Positions 36,125 to 47,128 of a DNA stretch of 64,000 bases are shown one piece after another. The translations under genes were made by a program, and so were the position numbers. The notes below the pieces were generated by a model. The model saw only the letters and a program-made list of their open reading frames with translations, was not told the origin of the DNA and made no database searches. Source of the stretch: Eublepharis macularius (taxonomy: Eukaryota; Chordata; Lepidosauria; Squamata; Eublepharidae); contig NC_072805.1 in NCBI RefSeq assembly GCF_028583425.1, positions 19,044,001 to 19,108,000 of the forward strand. The letters run 5' to 3'. Numbering within the stretch: position 1 is the first letter of the stretch; each line of letters begins with the position of its first letter.

Positions 36125-36850
36125 GTTATTTATGTTTTATTTACGTTATTGACTCGAGGCAGATTACATAGTATGTCAATATGATCAAAGGCTGGGACAT
36201 ACAATATATACAATAGGTTAAGGATTGCAGCAATCTGAAAACAGCAGAGATCTGATACAGAGCTGAAATAGACATAGGTGGATTGATATAACGTATGGGA
36301 TATGGAACCATCCAATAGGAGCATACATACAGCAACAGACAGTACCCAGTAAGACAGTCTACAGACTGTCCTTTTACCACTGCATCTCTCTGAACCATTT
36401 CCTTACAGCATAGTCTGATTACCTGTGAAAAAATGCTCTCTTGAATAACCGTTTTGCATATTTTGCAGAAAGTTAGGAGAATGGGCATTTTCCTAACTTC
36501 AACAGGCAGACCATTCAATAAGGTGGGGGCTACCACAGGGAAAGCACACGTATGGGCAGCTGTTGATTTTGCACATTTGAGAAGGCCTTGTTTAGATGAG
36601 CGAAGCTGCCATGGTAGAGCACAGGAAGAGAGGCAGGCTTCTAGACATGAAAGACCAAAGCCATGGAGAACTGTGTATGTGACAGCCAAATCTTGAATTG
36701 AGCCAAGTAATTGATGGGTAGCTAAAGGAGTGACTGCGGAATGGAAGTAATATGCATACTCCGCCCAACTCTTGATAATAATCGAGCTGAGGTGTGTTGA
36801 ATCGGGATCAGAGAGATTTGGGGTCAAGGCCCCACTGTGGCACAAAAGCA
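36125..36850 (-). mobile_element. LINE (CR1/L2 group) C-terminal fragment
   Basis: On the minus strand a largely open region reads QLRSSKQGLLKCAKS, CAFPVVAPTLLNGLPVEVRK, then CKTVIQESIF. It matches the conserved end of CR1/L2-group ORF2, where the pattern AFSVAAPRLWNSLP is usual. The 3' end includes GTCAATAACGTAAATAAAAC. Broken and non-functional. Confidence 0.7.
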
Positions 36851-36965
36851 GCTGGGTAGCTTTGGCCAGCTCTCTCTCTGCCTACCCCACAAGATTGTTG
36901 TGAAGGTAAAATGGGGTAGGGAGGCCAATGTTATAAACTGCTCCTTGGAGAAAGGGCAGTTCATA
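36815..36965 (+). repeat. MIR-like SINE body (family M), head lost
   Basis: CTACCCCACAAGATTGTTGT, GAAGGTAAAATGGGGTAGG is the diagnostic MIR-like block. It overlaps the edge of the neighbouring LINE fragment. Confidence 0.55.
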
Positions 36966-37002
36966 ACGCACCTGGCAAACACAGATAGATGAGTTTCTTC
37001 AG

Positions 37003-37135
37003 CTGTACCTGAGGTGAGCTGTGACTCAGGAAAGCTCATATCCTAACACAAATGTTGTTAGTCTTCTAGGTGCTGCTGGACTCTTGCTCTTTTCCACTAC
37101 TACAGGCAGACTAACACGGCTCCTCATCTTGATCT
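37003..37135 (+). mobile_element. Penelope-like 3'-end fragment
   Basis: GAGGTGAGCTGTGACTCAGG, AAAGCTCATATCCTAAC, TGTTAGTCTTCTAGGTGCTG and ACAGGCAGACTAACACGGCT form the same 3' module as at 10750. Confidence 0.75.
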
Positions 37136-37280
37136 ATCTTCAGAACACCGCAAATCTGCAGCCCAGCTGGATGTCACTGCTAGCACGCCAACTCCGCAGA
37201 CAGGACTGCTTGCACTGGGCAATGAGATGCGGGACCCATGCAAAGTCAGCAGGCAGAAGTCGCACCAGTTACCCAGGGCT

Positions 37281-37460
37281 GCCAGCTCCAAAGTGGGAAA
37301 TACTTGGATATTTGAGCAGGCTTTGGAGAGAGAAGAGACCTCAGTGGGGTAATACCATGGAATCCGCCCTCTAAATCAGCCTTTTATCTCTGTGGCTTGG
37401 AGATCAGTTGCAATTCCGGGAGATCTCCAGCTACCACCTGGAGGTTGGAAACCCTAACAA
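37281..37460 (+). mobile_element. Miniature element, family G, copy
   Basis: GGGCTGCCAGCTCCAAAGTG at the left and ACCTGGAGGTTGGAAACCCT at the right. The body has CAGTGGGGTAATACCATGGA. It borders the CpG island. Confidence 0.7.
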
Positions 37461-37479
37461 TTACCCCCACAAGGCCCCT

Positions 37480-38340
37480 CCTCCCCCGGAATGCACAACC
37501 CGCCCAGGAGCTGGGCAGCAGCCCCTTCCTTCCACGAGTCTCCAGCCGGCTCAGCCGAGGAATCCGCCCCTTCCCCTTCTGGATTGGCTACAACCGTCTT
37601 CCCTTGGCCGCACGGATTCCGAAAGCTCGGGCACCCATTGGCCGGGCCCGGCCGTCAATCGCCAAGAGCGACCACCTGGAAAGTTTTCCTGCCCCCCCCT
37701 TGGGGAAACTCCAGTTTGGAATGCCCCCCCCCCCTCCCCAGCATAAGTGGGCCCGCCCCCGCTAGCAAGCGGCGCTTCCTCGCCCTGGAGGGGGAAAAGG
37801 CGCACGCCCCTCCCGCGGGGACCCCCCCCCGGCCTTCTCCGCCCCGCAGGCATCCAAGAAAGGAAAGTGCAGGGGGGGGGTCCAGCAAGCCCCCCTTCGC
37901 CGGATTTAACCCCTTCCTCCCCAACGCACCCAGCAGCGCGTCCCCCTCCCGCCGAGCACAACCCAGTTTCTGAGCCCGGGAATTTGGGGACAGACCCGGG
38001 AACGTCGCTTGCTGGCCGGGGAGGGCTCCCTGCGCTCCCTTGCGAAGAGCTCGCGCGCCTCTCACCTCGGGTTCCGCCGCCGCCGGGCGCGATCCGGGGT
38101 GGGCTCGGTTGGGAGGGCTGCGGCTGCAGCCATCTGGAACCGGCGGACTGCCGCTGCCTCGCCACGGCCGAGAGGAGAACTTTGAGTCTCCTCCCCTTCC
38201 CAACTAGGGAGGGGAAGGGAAGGGGGTCGTCGGGGAAGGCTCGGCACGGCCCAGGCGGGGAGGAGGGGGCGGCCGGGGAGTGTCTGCCCAAACATGCAGA
38301 CGTGACTCCCTCCCTGTTGCAAACCGCTGCTCTGTACCTG
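37480..38340. promoter_or_regulatory. CpG island, likely CCDC102A promoter
   Basis: This stretch is very GC-rich and dense in CpG, unlike the AT-rich DNA on both sides, and it is free of recognisable transposons apart from its left edge. ATTGGC motifs (CCAAT boxes on the minus strand) lie near 37583 and 37634, and GC-box-like G runs are frequent. It spans the probable first exon on the minus strand. In human, the gene upstream of CCDC102A runs the other way, so a bidirectional promoter is possible. I see no plus-strand exon to prove that. Confidence 0.7.
38066..38200 (-). other. CCDC102A: Probable noncoding exon 1 of CCDC102A
   Basis: On the minus strand a strong splice donor (CCCGAG|GTGAGAGG) lies at 38066/38065 inside a CpG-rich block. 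It is the only good donor in a promoter-like setting upstream of the ATG-bearing exon. The 5' limit is not visible, so 38200 is a rough guess. The exon contains an ATG at 38133-38131 that opens a short frame (MAAAAALPTEPTPDRAR...) running to the donor. Because the exon at 15448-16038 has its own ATG in the family's usual place, this is better read as an upstream ORF or an alternative N-terminus than as the main start. Assignment to CCDC102A rests on strand, position and splice signal only. Confidence 0.55.
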
Positions 38341-38400
38341 TAGAGTGCCTGAAATAAGCAGCGGGGGAACGACTGCAAGTTGGAACACTGGAAGCTTTTT

Positions 38401-38599
38401 AGTAAAGAGTCCAACTTTTAAGACTAACCAGTTTTACTGTAGCATAAGCTTTCGAGAGCGACAGCTCTCTTCGTCAGATGCACCAGAGAGCTGCAGTTCT
38501 CGAAAGCTCATGCTGCAATAAAGTTGGTTAGTCTTAAAGGTGCTACTGGTGCTAAGTGGACTCTTTACTATTTTGCAACTACAGACTAACACGGATCTA
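38401..38599. mobile_element. Penelope-like end fragments, inverted pair
   Basis: Inverted arms (GTAGCATAAGCTTTCGAGAG and CTCGAAAGCTCATGCTGC) are flanked by the perfect 10-bp duplication GAAGCTTTTT (38391-38400 and 38600-38609). It lies just upstream of the CCDC102A CpG island. Confidence 0.88.
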
Positions 38600-38761
38600 G
38601 AAGCTTTTTGAATACTCTGCAGTTTACTTCCAAGGAAGTGTGCAAGGGTCTTTTGCACATGTGAAGCATAAGTCATTGATATAAAGCTTTATTTTTTAAA
38701 GTATTTATTGTGTTCTCTGAGGTTGAGCTTGCACTTCTGCAGGTAACTCAGAGGTGTTTTT

Positions 38762-39030
38762 TGAAGTTGTGAGCAGCAGTCTGGTGATGTGGTTAGCGTC
38801 AGACTAACAGTGAAATCTTAAGAAGAGTTAGACCAGTCTAAGCTCATTTATTTCAGTGAACTTAGACTGGAGTAACTCTGTTTAGGATTTCGCTGAAAGA
38901 CCTGGGTTCAAATGTAGACATGGCAATGATAAGAACAGGGTGACCTTTGGGCAGTCACACACTCCAGACTAACCTACCTCACAGGGTTGTTGTGAGGATA
39001 AAATAGTTATGGGAGAAACGAGCACCACCC
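38762..39030 (+). mobile_element. MIR-like SINE (family M) with an 85-bp insert
   Basis: The head TCTGGTGATGTGGTTAGCGT and the body (TACCTCACAGGGTTGTTGTG, AGGATAAAATAGTTATGGG) belong to family M. They are split at 38808-38896 by a short hairpin repeat. Confidence 0.72.
38808..38896. repeat. Short hairpin repeat (TAGACTGGAGTAACTC type)
   Basis: AGTTAGACCAGTCTAAGCTC and GAACTTAGACTGGAGTAACT are inverted about a TTATTTCAGT centre. Worn relatives are seen at 41680-41765 and 49485-49660. It is a tiny foldback element of about 85 bp. Confidence 0.65.
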
Positions 39031-39042
39031 CTAAGCTACATT

Positions 39043-39575
39043 GTTGATAAGATATTTATTTATTTATTTCAAATTTCTATTCCGCCCTCCCCGCGAGTGT
39101 GCGCAGGGCAGATAACAACATATTAAAATACAATTTAAAAATTCATCTACATTAAAACAACAGTGTATTAATACACATTTAAAACAGGATGGTGGACAGC
39201 CTTCACAGGCAGGGTTTTTATACACCTTTTTTTTTCCAGGCTGGCGGAGGCCCAGCTTCAGCCATATGCTTGGTGGAACAACTCTGTCTTGCAGGCCCGG
39301 CAAAAGGATAGTAGGTCCTGCCAGGCCCTGGTTTCAGCAGACAGAGCGTTCCACCAGGTGGGAGCCAGGACCAAAAAGGCCCTGGCTCTAGTCAAGGCTA
39401 GGCGGGCCTCCTTGGGGCCAAGGACCACCAACAGCTGTTTGTCCCCTGAACAGAGTGTCCTCTGGAGAATATATGGGGAGAGACGGTCCCATAGATACGC
39501 TGGTCCCAGTCCGCACAGGGCCTTATAGGTCAGTATCAGAACATCGAATCTGATCCAGTACTCCACTGGTATGGC
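39043..39575 (-). mobile_element. LINE (CR1/L2 group) 3' end
   Basis: The open region 39258-39566 on the minus strand reads FDVLILTYKALCGLGPAYLW, RARAFLVLAPTWWNALSAET then CRACKTELFHQAYG, the standard C-terminus of a CR1/L2-type ORF2. The 3' UTR (39043-39255) ends in a TAAA-type tail, seen as ATTTATTT on the plus strand. The element is heavily 5'-truncated. Confidence 0.85.
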
Positions 39576-39784
39576 GTACCAGATCCATATGATAAAAATG
39601 TACTAGGCAGTAGGGTGAGTTCTTGTGAGTGTTCTTAACGGGCATAGAGTGAAGAAGAGGCACGTTGAAAGTTTAAATCTAACATTACACAGGCAAGGTA
39701 AGTTTTGGGTGTGAATTTCAAACACAGCAATTGGAAAATCTGATTTCCGGCTACTAGGACCCAACTACTAAAGACACACACATA

Positions 39785-39941
39785 CATATGGCGTAGTGGT
39801 GAGACTAAGATCTGGGCAAACCAGGTTCAGATCACCACTCTGCCACAACAGCTCAGTGAGTGACCTTGGGCCATCGCTCTCTTTCAGCCCAACCTCCCTC
39901 ACAGGGCTGTTGTGCCACTTTGGGCATCCATTGGGGAGAGC
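39785..39941 (+). mobile_element. MIR-like SINE (family M), left part
   Basis: The head ATATGGCGTAGTGGTGAGAC, B box GGTTCAGATCACCACTCTGC, and CAACCTCCCTCACAGGGCTG, TTGTGCCAC. It is interrupted at 39942 by a GC-rich hAT element and ends at 40334-40365. Confidence 0.85.
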
Positions 39942-40333
39942 CAGGGGCGGCGCTAGGGTTTGCCGTGCTCGCGGCTGGCTGGCCAAGCGCCCCCCCCCCC
40001 CGCGCGCACGAGCACGCGCGCACCTGCCTGCGTGATGATGTCATGTGTGACATCATCACGGGAGCGCACGTGCTGCTGCCAGCCCGATCGCTGCGGCGGG
40101 CAGCCTCCAAGCTCTCCCGCTCGGTTGCCTCCGCCGCAGCAGATGCCTGCCCACGGTGGCTGCGCCCGGCCGGGGGCTTGTGCTGGCGGCGGCGGCGGTG
40201 CGGGGTGGGAGGAATAGGAGGCTTCTGCTTTGGGGGGGTGCGCTCTCGCCCCCCGCGCCTCTTCCAGCGCTCCCTCTGGCACCCCGCGCCTTCGGCCACC
40301 GCCTACCTGGCCTCAATAGGCGCGCCGCCCCTG
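39942..40333 (+). mobile_element. hAT miniature element, family C (GC-rich), copy 1
   Basis: The ends CAGGGGCGGCGCTAGGG and GCGCGCCGCCCCTG are inverted repeats. The perfect 8-bp duplication GGGAGAGC lies at 39934-39941 and 40334-40341. It is very GC-rich and yields several long chance frames on both strands. It is nested in a MIR-like SINE and would mimic a CpG island. Confidence 0.93.
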
Positions 40334-40365
40334 GGGAGAGCGGTGGGATATAAATGAACAGCATG
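40334..40365 (+). mobile_element. MIR-like SINE (family M), 3' end
   Basis: GGGAGAGCGGTGGGATATAA is the family's 3' terminus, displaced by the hAT insertion. Confidence 0.8.
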
Positions 40366-41178
40366 TATGAGAAAGAGTCAAGAAGCTAGCTGCTTGCAAG
40401 GGCATTCCAGTGGGCTGACGTATTTGGCATTAACAGTGGTGGATTTATGATCGGCAACGTTCTGAAGTTTCAGTTGCCCATTTCCACAGCTTAAGCATCT
40501 GTTAAAGGGATGGTGCACTTTTCTCCAAGTTTCTTGGCAAATATATCTGGAAACTGTATGTTTCCAGCCTTTTCTGGAATACCTTGTACATCTATTTAGC
40601 CCCCTTTAATATTATTGAGTAGTATTTCAGTAGTACTGAAAAATGCAGGGGTGCCTTATGGGAAAAATCAGCTTGAATGCCCAGCTGAAAGGCCTGTGCT
40701 CTATGCAAACTACTTTTCTAGCTGCCAGATTTCCAAAAAAAAGTAAGAGGTTTCCACTGAGGGGCCAGCCACAGAAAAGACAAATGGATGAGAATAATCA
40801 ACAGCATTGACTGCGGAAATTGCATGTCCCAGATGAGACATCCCATGGGGCCCAAACAGTATCTTTCAAATGGATCCGCGTGGTGGTTCTTTTAAAGTTT
40901 TTAAAAATTTGATCTATATTATCAACAACGATAATTAAATAAACCAATTCATTATGGAATGGTTCCCCAGTTCCACCCAAATCCCACCCTCTTCTTAAGA
41001 AGCTTTGTAATGAAGAAACACCTTATATAATTGTTCTTGATTACTCTCCCCAAATCTACCCTTGTCTAGAAAGGAATATCACTATCCAACAATAGTATAC
41101 AAAGAAGCAAACACACTATAGTAAAATATCATGATGAAAGTTCCAATTTTTTTTTAACCTTGGTGACTACTTAAGAAT
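40366..41178. other. Intergenic, no recognised feature
   Basis: This is AT-rich sequence with chance frames only. I see no gene or clear repeat. Confidence 0.5.
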
Positions 41179-41186
41179 ATTAACTT

Positions 41187-41511
41187 CAGGGCTTTTTTTC
41201 TTGGAAAAGTGGTGGAACTCAGTGGTGGAAATCAGGACCGCACAATGACATCACTTTGGGTCAGCTGGAACAAGGGGGGAGTTTTTTAAAAGTTTAAATC
41301 GCCCTCGGCAAAAATGGTCACATGACCGGTGGCCCCGCCCCCTGATCTCCAGACAGAGGGGAGTTTAGATTGCCCTCCGCGCCACTGGTGCGGAGGGCAA
41401 TCTAAACTCCCCTCTGTTTGGAGATTAGGGGGCAGGGCCACCAGCCATGTGACCATTTTCAAGAGGTGCTGGAACACCGTTCCACTGCGTTCCCGCTGGA
41501 AAAAAGCCCTG
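41187..41511 (+). mobile_element. hAT miniature element, family B, copy 6
   Basis: The ends are CAGGGCTTTTTTTCTTGG and GGAAAAAAGCCCTG. The perfect 8-bp duplication ATTAACTT lies at 41179-41186 and 41512-41519. It has a clear central hairpin (AGATTGCCCTCCGCGCC and its complement). Confidence 0.96.
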
Positions 41512-42146
41512 ATTAACTTTATATAAAACTTATTACCCCTTTCCCCTCTTTCCCTCCCTTTTATTGATTCGTTCTGTTACATTCCAGTGTTTTATACTTT
41601 TATATTTCGCGTGGTTGTTCTTAAGAACAGTGGAAGTTTGGATTGTGCATGGCAGAAGTTTGAAAGATTATGGCTTCAACCCTAATAATACTTTCTTGGG
41701 AATCAGCTCTATTGACTAAAATGGGATTTACTTCTGAGTGGTAGACCTGCTTAGAGTTGCTCTGTTCGCTGTTGTGAGTTTGGCTGGCTTTAAAATGGCC
41801 AGTAATCATGAGTTTTAACTGAAGTTCCTTAAAGATGGGGGGGGGGGTGTATTTTCCCCGATTACTTTGATTACTTAGAAGTAGAAGCAGAAAAGGGAGA
41901 GGCAAACAGCTATCTGCCAGCTCTGGGGCTTGTATGTTAGAGAGCTGGGAATCTCTTGATTAAAATTGGATGCATTATGAGCGCGTGTGCGCTCCATGTA
42001 AATCTCTGAGAATCTGATGCAACATTAACAGTAGGGTTGCTGTGTTGGCCTCTGCTCTGTTCTGCTGTATTTTTTTAAATACAGTGAGTTATACAAAGAT
42101 ATTATTACTATCCAGTGATCTCCATCATTTTCCCACTTGGGGATTT

Positions 42147-42435
42147 AGGAGTGGTAAACTGCAGTACTGCAGCCCAAGCTCTGCTCACGACCTGAGTTCG
42201 ATCCTGGCGGAAGCTGGGTTCAAGTAACCAGCTCAAGGTTGACTCAGCCTTCCATCCTTCCGAGGTCAGTAAAATGAGTACCCAGTTTCCTGGGGGTTAA
42301 AGTGTAGATGACTGGGGAAGGCAATGGCAAACCACTCCATAACAAAAGTCTGCCAAGAAAATGCCGTGATGCAACGTCTCCCCATGGGTCAGTAATGATT
42401 CGTTCGGTGCTTGTACAGGGGACTATCTCTACCTC
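42147..42435 (+). mobile_element. Sauria-type tRNA SINE, near full length
   Basis: AGGAGTGGTAAACTGCAGTA, then GAGTTCGATCCTGGCGGAAG, GACTCAGCCTTCCATCCTTC, GGGAAGGCAATGGCAAACCA and CATGGGTCAGTAATGATTCG, with an ACTATCTCTACC tail. It is the best plus-strand copy in the window. Confidence 0.88.
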
Positions 42436-42709
42436 TTTGTTATTATGGATGTATCATAATACACACCAATGTGCTAGTATAGAGATACTTCAGTTGTTTC
42501 TCTAGCAATATGTTGCATATTATCCTAGCTTTTTCAATAGCTGATATCAGCTGGTGGAATGTTATTTCTTACTGATGTATTACAGTATTATGTGTTGAAC
42601 ACATACTCGTATGCTCATGAAGTTGCATGGAGCATTAGTATATTAAGGTCAGCATTGTCTGCTCTGACAGGCAGCTGCTGTCCAAGGGCTGTGAGTAGAG
42701 GTCTTTCCC

Positions 42710-42912
42710 CGCATGATGTAGTGATTAGACTAGGATCTGGGAGACCCAGGTTCGAATCCCCACGCTGCCATGGAAGCTTGCTGGGTGACCTTGGGCCAGT
42801 CACATTCTCCCGGGCTAATTTACTTCACAGGAGATAAAACAGAGGAAAAGAGAAAGATGTTGTAAGCTGCTTTGGCTTCCCGATGGGAGAAAAGCAGGGT
42901 ATAAACAAACAA
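42710..42912 (+). mobile_element. MIR-like SINE, family M
   Basis: GATGTAGTGATTAGACTAGG, GGTTCGAATCCCCACGCTGC, CTTGCTGGGTGACCTTGGGC, then GTAAGCTGCTTTGGCTTCCC and a CAAA tail. The central CTCACAGG block is partly deleted. Confidence 0.85.
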
Positions 42913-43079
42913 ACAAATATATCATGTACTACCTGATCCTTTTAACGGGGAGGGGGATTAAAAAAAACCTTCACTCTCGTTTCCACTGAAATATTAATAT
43001 ATTCCACCCATTCCCATGTCATGGAATGTTTTTGGTTGGGGGTTGAGCAATTTGGGTTGCCATCCAACTGTATTATTAT

Positions 43080-43195
43080 TGTATTTCATTATTCTAATGT
43101 TGTTATTGAAATTTATTTATGTTATAATCCGCTCTGAGCCCGTTTATGGGGAGAGCGGATAATAAATCCAATGAATGAATGAATGAGTGAATGAA
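43080..43195 (+). repeat. LINE 3' tail plus (GAAT)n microsatellite
   Basis: ATAATCCGCTCTGAGCCCGT, GGGGAGAGCGGATAATAAAT is a CR1/L2-type 3' end. It runs into GAATGAATGAATGAGTGAAT repeats. Confidence 0.7.
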
Positions 43196-43352
43196 TGAGA
43201 TGCTGGGAATTGAACTAAGGACCTTTTGCGTGCAAAGCTGATGTCTACCACGGAGCCACAGCCCTTTAAAGTACAAGCTGCCTTATAGTGAGTCAGAGCT
43301 TTAGACACTATGGTCTACTCTGACTCTGGCTCTCTGGGATCACATTACTTAC
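43196..43352 (-). mobile_element. SINE family U
   Basis: On the plus strand it reads GATGCTGGGAATTGAACTAA, GGACCTTTTGCGTGCAAAGC, CGGAGCCACAGCCC, then CAAGCTGCCTTATAGTGAGT. That is the complement of the head and the body of the family. Confidence 0.78.
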
Positions 43353-44047
43353 TAAATTAACCCCTAGTACCAATGCTAGTATATTTGTTACACTGTCGAA
43401 CATATATGGTTTTAGAATTCTAGCAAAAATCACGCTTTAAGCATCAGGTTGCCAAAGGAGAGCTTTGAGACTCCCGTATCTTGTCAGGCTAGGAGCAGCA
43501 GAAATCCCCTGAGTGGGATCTCATTCAAACAGGGGCAACCGTCTGCAGTAGCCTTCCCAGCAGTTTCTACTGATTTGTACATGCCCCAGGGGAAGGGAAG
43601 CCTTTTAAAAACTTGCCATCTGGCCTGGACTGAATTATTGATAACGGGAAGTGAGCAAAGTGGGAGACGGCTTTAGCAACTTTCTTCCCGACCCCAGCCG
43701 AAACATTACAAGGAAAGACGTCTGCTTGCCACGGCTGGGTCAAGCTTGATGGAGCTAATGGCAGGTCAGGCTTGGATCAGCGGTCTCTGTTGCCAGCTTG
43801 GAATCTCCGCACAAAGTCTCCGAGTGCTTTGCATAACACCAAAAGAAAAAGGTGCGGGTCCTTCATAACTCAAAACAAACCAAAGAACCCAAAACAGTAT
43901 GTTGACAAACTGAGCTAGTGCAGTTACCATTGTCGGTAACACTGCTAGAGTATCAGTGTTTGCGGTCCTTCCCATTGTTTGTTTGATTTTGCATTTTTTT
44001 AAAAAATGCATTGTGTTGGGCTGTCATACCTTGTACTCAGGGCTAAA

Positions 44048-44365
44048 CAGGGCTTTTTTTCAGCAGGAACACGGTGGAACGGCGTTCTGGCACCTCTTAA
44101 AAATGGTCACATGGCCAGTGGCCCTGCCCCCTGATCTCCAGACAGAGGGGAGTTTAGGTTGCCCTCCATGCTGCTTGGCAGCATGGAGGGCAACCTAAAC
44201 TCCCCTCTGTCTGGCAATCAGGGGGCATGGCCACAGGCCATGTGACCATTTTTGCCGAGAGCTATTTAAACTTTAAAAAACTCCCCCCTTGTTCCAGCTG
44301 ACCCAAAGTGACATCATTGTGCAGTCTTGAGTTCCACCACCTCTTTTCCCAGAAAAAAAGCCCTG
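44048..44365 (-). mobile_element. hAT miniature element, family B, copy 7
   Basis: The ends are CAGGGCTTTTTTTCAGCAGG and CCCAGAAAAAAAGCCCTG. The 8-bp duplication GGGCTAAA / GGGCGAAA (one mismatch) lies at 44040-44047 and 44366-44373. The central hairpin loop is GCTTGGCAGC. Confidence 0.94.
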
Positions 44366-44373
44366 GGGCGAAA

Positions 44374-45689
44374 GATATATGATGGTGGAATGTCATGTTA
44401 GAACAATTGTTGTCCAGTGTGGTCCTGAGCAATTACACCTTTCCAAGGCCAAGGAAGTATATACTGAACAGAAACTGTATGTGCATGCACTGTCATTTGT
44501 GAACAGGGTTTGTATATGTGGGGGTATTTAAAGCATGTGATGCGCATGTGCCACCTGCCACTTTCTGTTTCTCCCTCCCTAGCTGTTTTTCTTCCCCTGG
44601 GCTTTGAATCAGGAGGTCAGCGGAGGACGGATTCTTTCAGCACCCCCTTTCTGCCCATCTTGCCTGTGCCTTAAATTGTCAGAGGTGGTCATAGGCATGG
44701 AGCATCTGGGGTAGTTGCCCCAGGCCACGTGCTGAGGGGGCCACCACCCCTGCAGCCTGCTGCCCGCTCTATGTGGGGGAGAGGCACCCAGCCAGTTCTG
44801 TCTCCCTCCCTCTTCAGGGGACGGGCCATCACAGTGGAGATTCCAGGGGCTCCACCCTTGAGTTCTAAACCATCCCTTGCTTGGTACATTTGGCACCACC
44901 TCTCATCAGCCTCCGGGTAGGCAGTGTCGTTCTGGACTTGCTAGTATCAGATCCTAAGTCCTCGTTCATGCTATGCATTAGTGGAAGCATTACTTTTTCT
45001 CTGTACTGGCAAGTTGGCTAAATCAATGGGTTCTCAAGCCAAAAAGTTTACTATTTGAGATCCCCTGCTAAGCTTAACTGTAGTTTTCAGGACCCGTATA
45101 CAAAATAAACTCTGCATTACTTTTACCCTCCCCAGTACAAAACACACAAATCTCACATCAGTTAGCAAAAAACAAGTTCATAATTTATTTTTCATATTTG
45201 CTGCATATAAATACATAGTGTTGAGTGAGTGGTATGCTGTATTTCACGGCCACTTAGCAAATGATAGACTATTCTAAATTTGCCGTTCGGCTTCCCAGAG
45301 ACTCCTCCCCCAACCCACCCTGTTTCTCTTCTTCCTTCCTTGGCCTTGTGACCCATTCATGAAAGAGTTGTGGCCCACTTTTGGCCCCTAACCTACAGTT
45401 TGAGAACCACTTGGATAGATAGCTGAGTGCCACTGTTTGCAAAGGGACAGCCTTTGTTTGTGGGACAGTCTGCAGTTTGTGGGTCAGGTTTGTGATAGAT
45501 CAAGGGGCATTTTTCCCCTGGCAGGCTTTTCGGAAACAGTTCCCTTGTTTGGAAGATAGACACTCCCCCAATGCAAAAATCCAGTAGCCTTGTTCGTATG
45601 TCCCAGTGAATGCACATATCTGTATGTGCATACATACATTTGTAACAAACAACGCGTGTTTACTTTAAAAATAATATTAATAACATTTA
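44374..45689. other. Intergenic, no recognised gene
   Basis: A GC-rich block at 44690-44930 has a repeat-like look (GGGTAGTTGCCCCAGGCCAC) but I cannot find its ends. Otherwise unassigned. Confidence 0.4.
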
Positions 45690-45925
45690 ATTTATATATC
45701 ACCCTTCAGGACAACTTAATGCCACACTCAGAGCAGTTTACAAAGTATGTTATTATTATCCTCATGACAATTACCCTGTGAGGTGGGTGGGGCTGAGAGA
45801 ACTCTAAGAGAGCTGTGATTGGCCCAAGGTCACCCAGCTGGCTTCCAGCAAAGGAGTGGGGAATCAAACCTGGTTCTCCAGATTAGAGTCCTGCCACTCT
45901 TAAGCACTGCACCAAATGAACCACT
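45690..45925 (-). mobile_element. tRNA-derived SINE, family T, copy 3
   Basis: On the plus strand: TTTATATATCACCCTTCAGG, ACTCAGAGCAGTTTACAAAG, TTATTATCCTCATGACAATT, GGCCCAAGGTCACCCAGCTG and AATCAAACCTGGTTCTCC. Read on the minus strand these are the tRNA-like head, MIR-like middle and tail. Confidence 0.75.
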
Positions 45926-47120
45926 ACACAAATGAAACTAGGGACCAGGGCCTGAATAAATCTACAGTTTCAATCCCACATTCAGCTTCGCATGTATTTA
46001 GCGTGTATATAAAGACAACACAAATGTACACTCAACGCTGATTGTGCATGTGTTCAATGTGAACAGGGCTACTCTGCCAGAAAGCAATGACCCTAGAGGG
46101 TTGAGCTTACTCAGAGAAGTAGCAGCATTTGAGAGGTCATGCAAACAATTTTTAGGGTTAACCAATAGAATGGTCTGCATTCATTTTCAAAGAATTGTGA
46201 ACAAACCTCTGGATATAAACCTGATCGTAAAGAAAACTCCAGGCCCTTTGCTAAGCACCAGCAAAACTGGACTTTTTGTTGAGTTACTGACTAGTTGTTT
46301 TATTTTCTGACTTGGCTTTGTTTTGCATTCTGAATGTTATGCGTTCTGACTAGTTCCCTGATTTTTTGGTGATGAAGCCAGAACCTTAAGAGACCGCCAT
46401 ATTTTAGCATGCACGCTAAGGCTTTTTAGTTTGGTTGCTGCACATGGCGAATCTCTGTTGCATGAGGTGTCTGCCTTCATGCATACCAAGATGTACACCA
46501 TAACAGTACTTTGCTGTGAATGCAAATAAAAATTATGGCCACCGCATTAGGATGACTCCAGTCAGAAGCTGAGCTTTTAACTTTTTTTGTAAATACGCCC
46601 TCTTTCTCGTTCATGGGCAAATAGGCTTTCCTCCACCCCCTGCAAGGCTCCATCTCTTAATTTTTTAAACTAGACTTTGATCACATTATTGCGGACCCTG
46701 ATTTGATATAGGCTTTGTTTGATTGAACAAAGGCAAGCTTGACAATTGTTCAGTTTTCATACTGGCAAAACATGTTCTTTTTTTCCTGATACGTTCTCGC
46801 TGTACATCCTTAGAAAAGATAACTTAGGCAAAGACTGGAAGAATGCCCAGACAAATTTCTGTACAAGTTAATCTCTTTGTTACATGCATTTCAATGGGAA
46901 AATTTCTTCTAGGCTGGACAAGGGCTTTCTCAGTTCATCAGAATGACAAATCAAAGGATCATGGCATAGTCATGTCATTAAGTCTGTATTAGATAGCTAC
47001 ACTCAAAGGATTCCTGAATCTGTTATATTCGGGTTGCATGAGAATATCTAATCTATCAGAAAGTATTTTGATGGGAATCTTAAAATCGTATCTTATGTCT
47101 TAAGATGAAATAGATAAGGG
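45926..47120. other. Intergenic, no recognised feature
   Basis: This is AT-rich DNA. No exon, repeat end or hairpin was recognised. Confidence 0.5.
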
Positions 47121-47128
47121 GTAATGAC

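Noticed and set aside
37551-38414. A 287-codon minus-strand frame and several other long frames in the CpG island
   Set aside because: High GC removes stop codons by chance. The peptides are Gly/Pro/Arg-rich low-complexity sequence with no domain, and they cross the good splice donor.
39853-40364. Long frames on both strands near 40 kb, and an apparent CpG island
   Set aside because: They fall inside a GC-rich hAT miniature element with an exact 8-bp target duplication, so they are not a gene or promoter.
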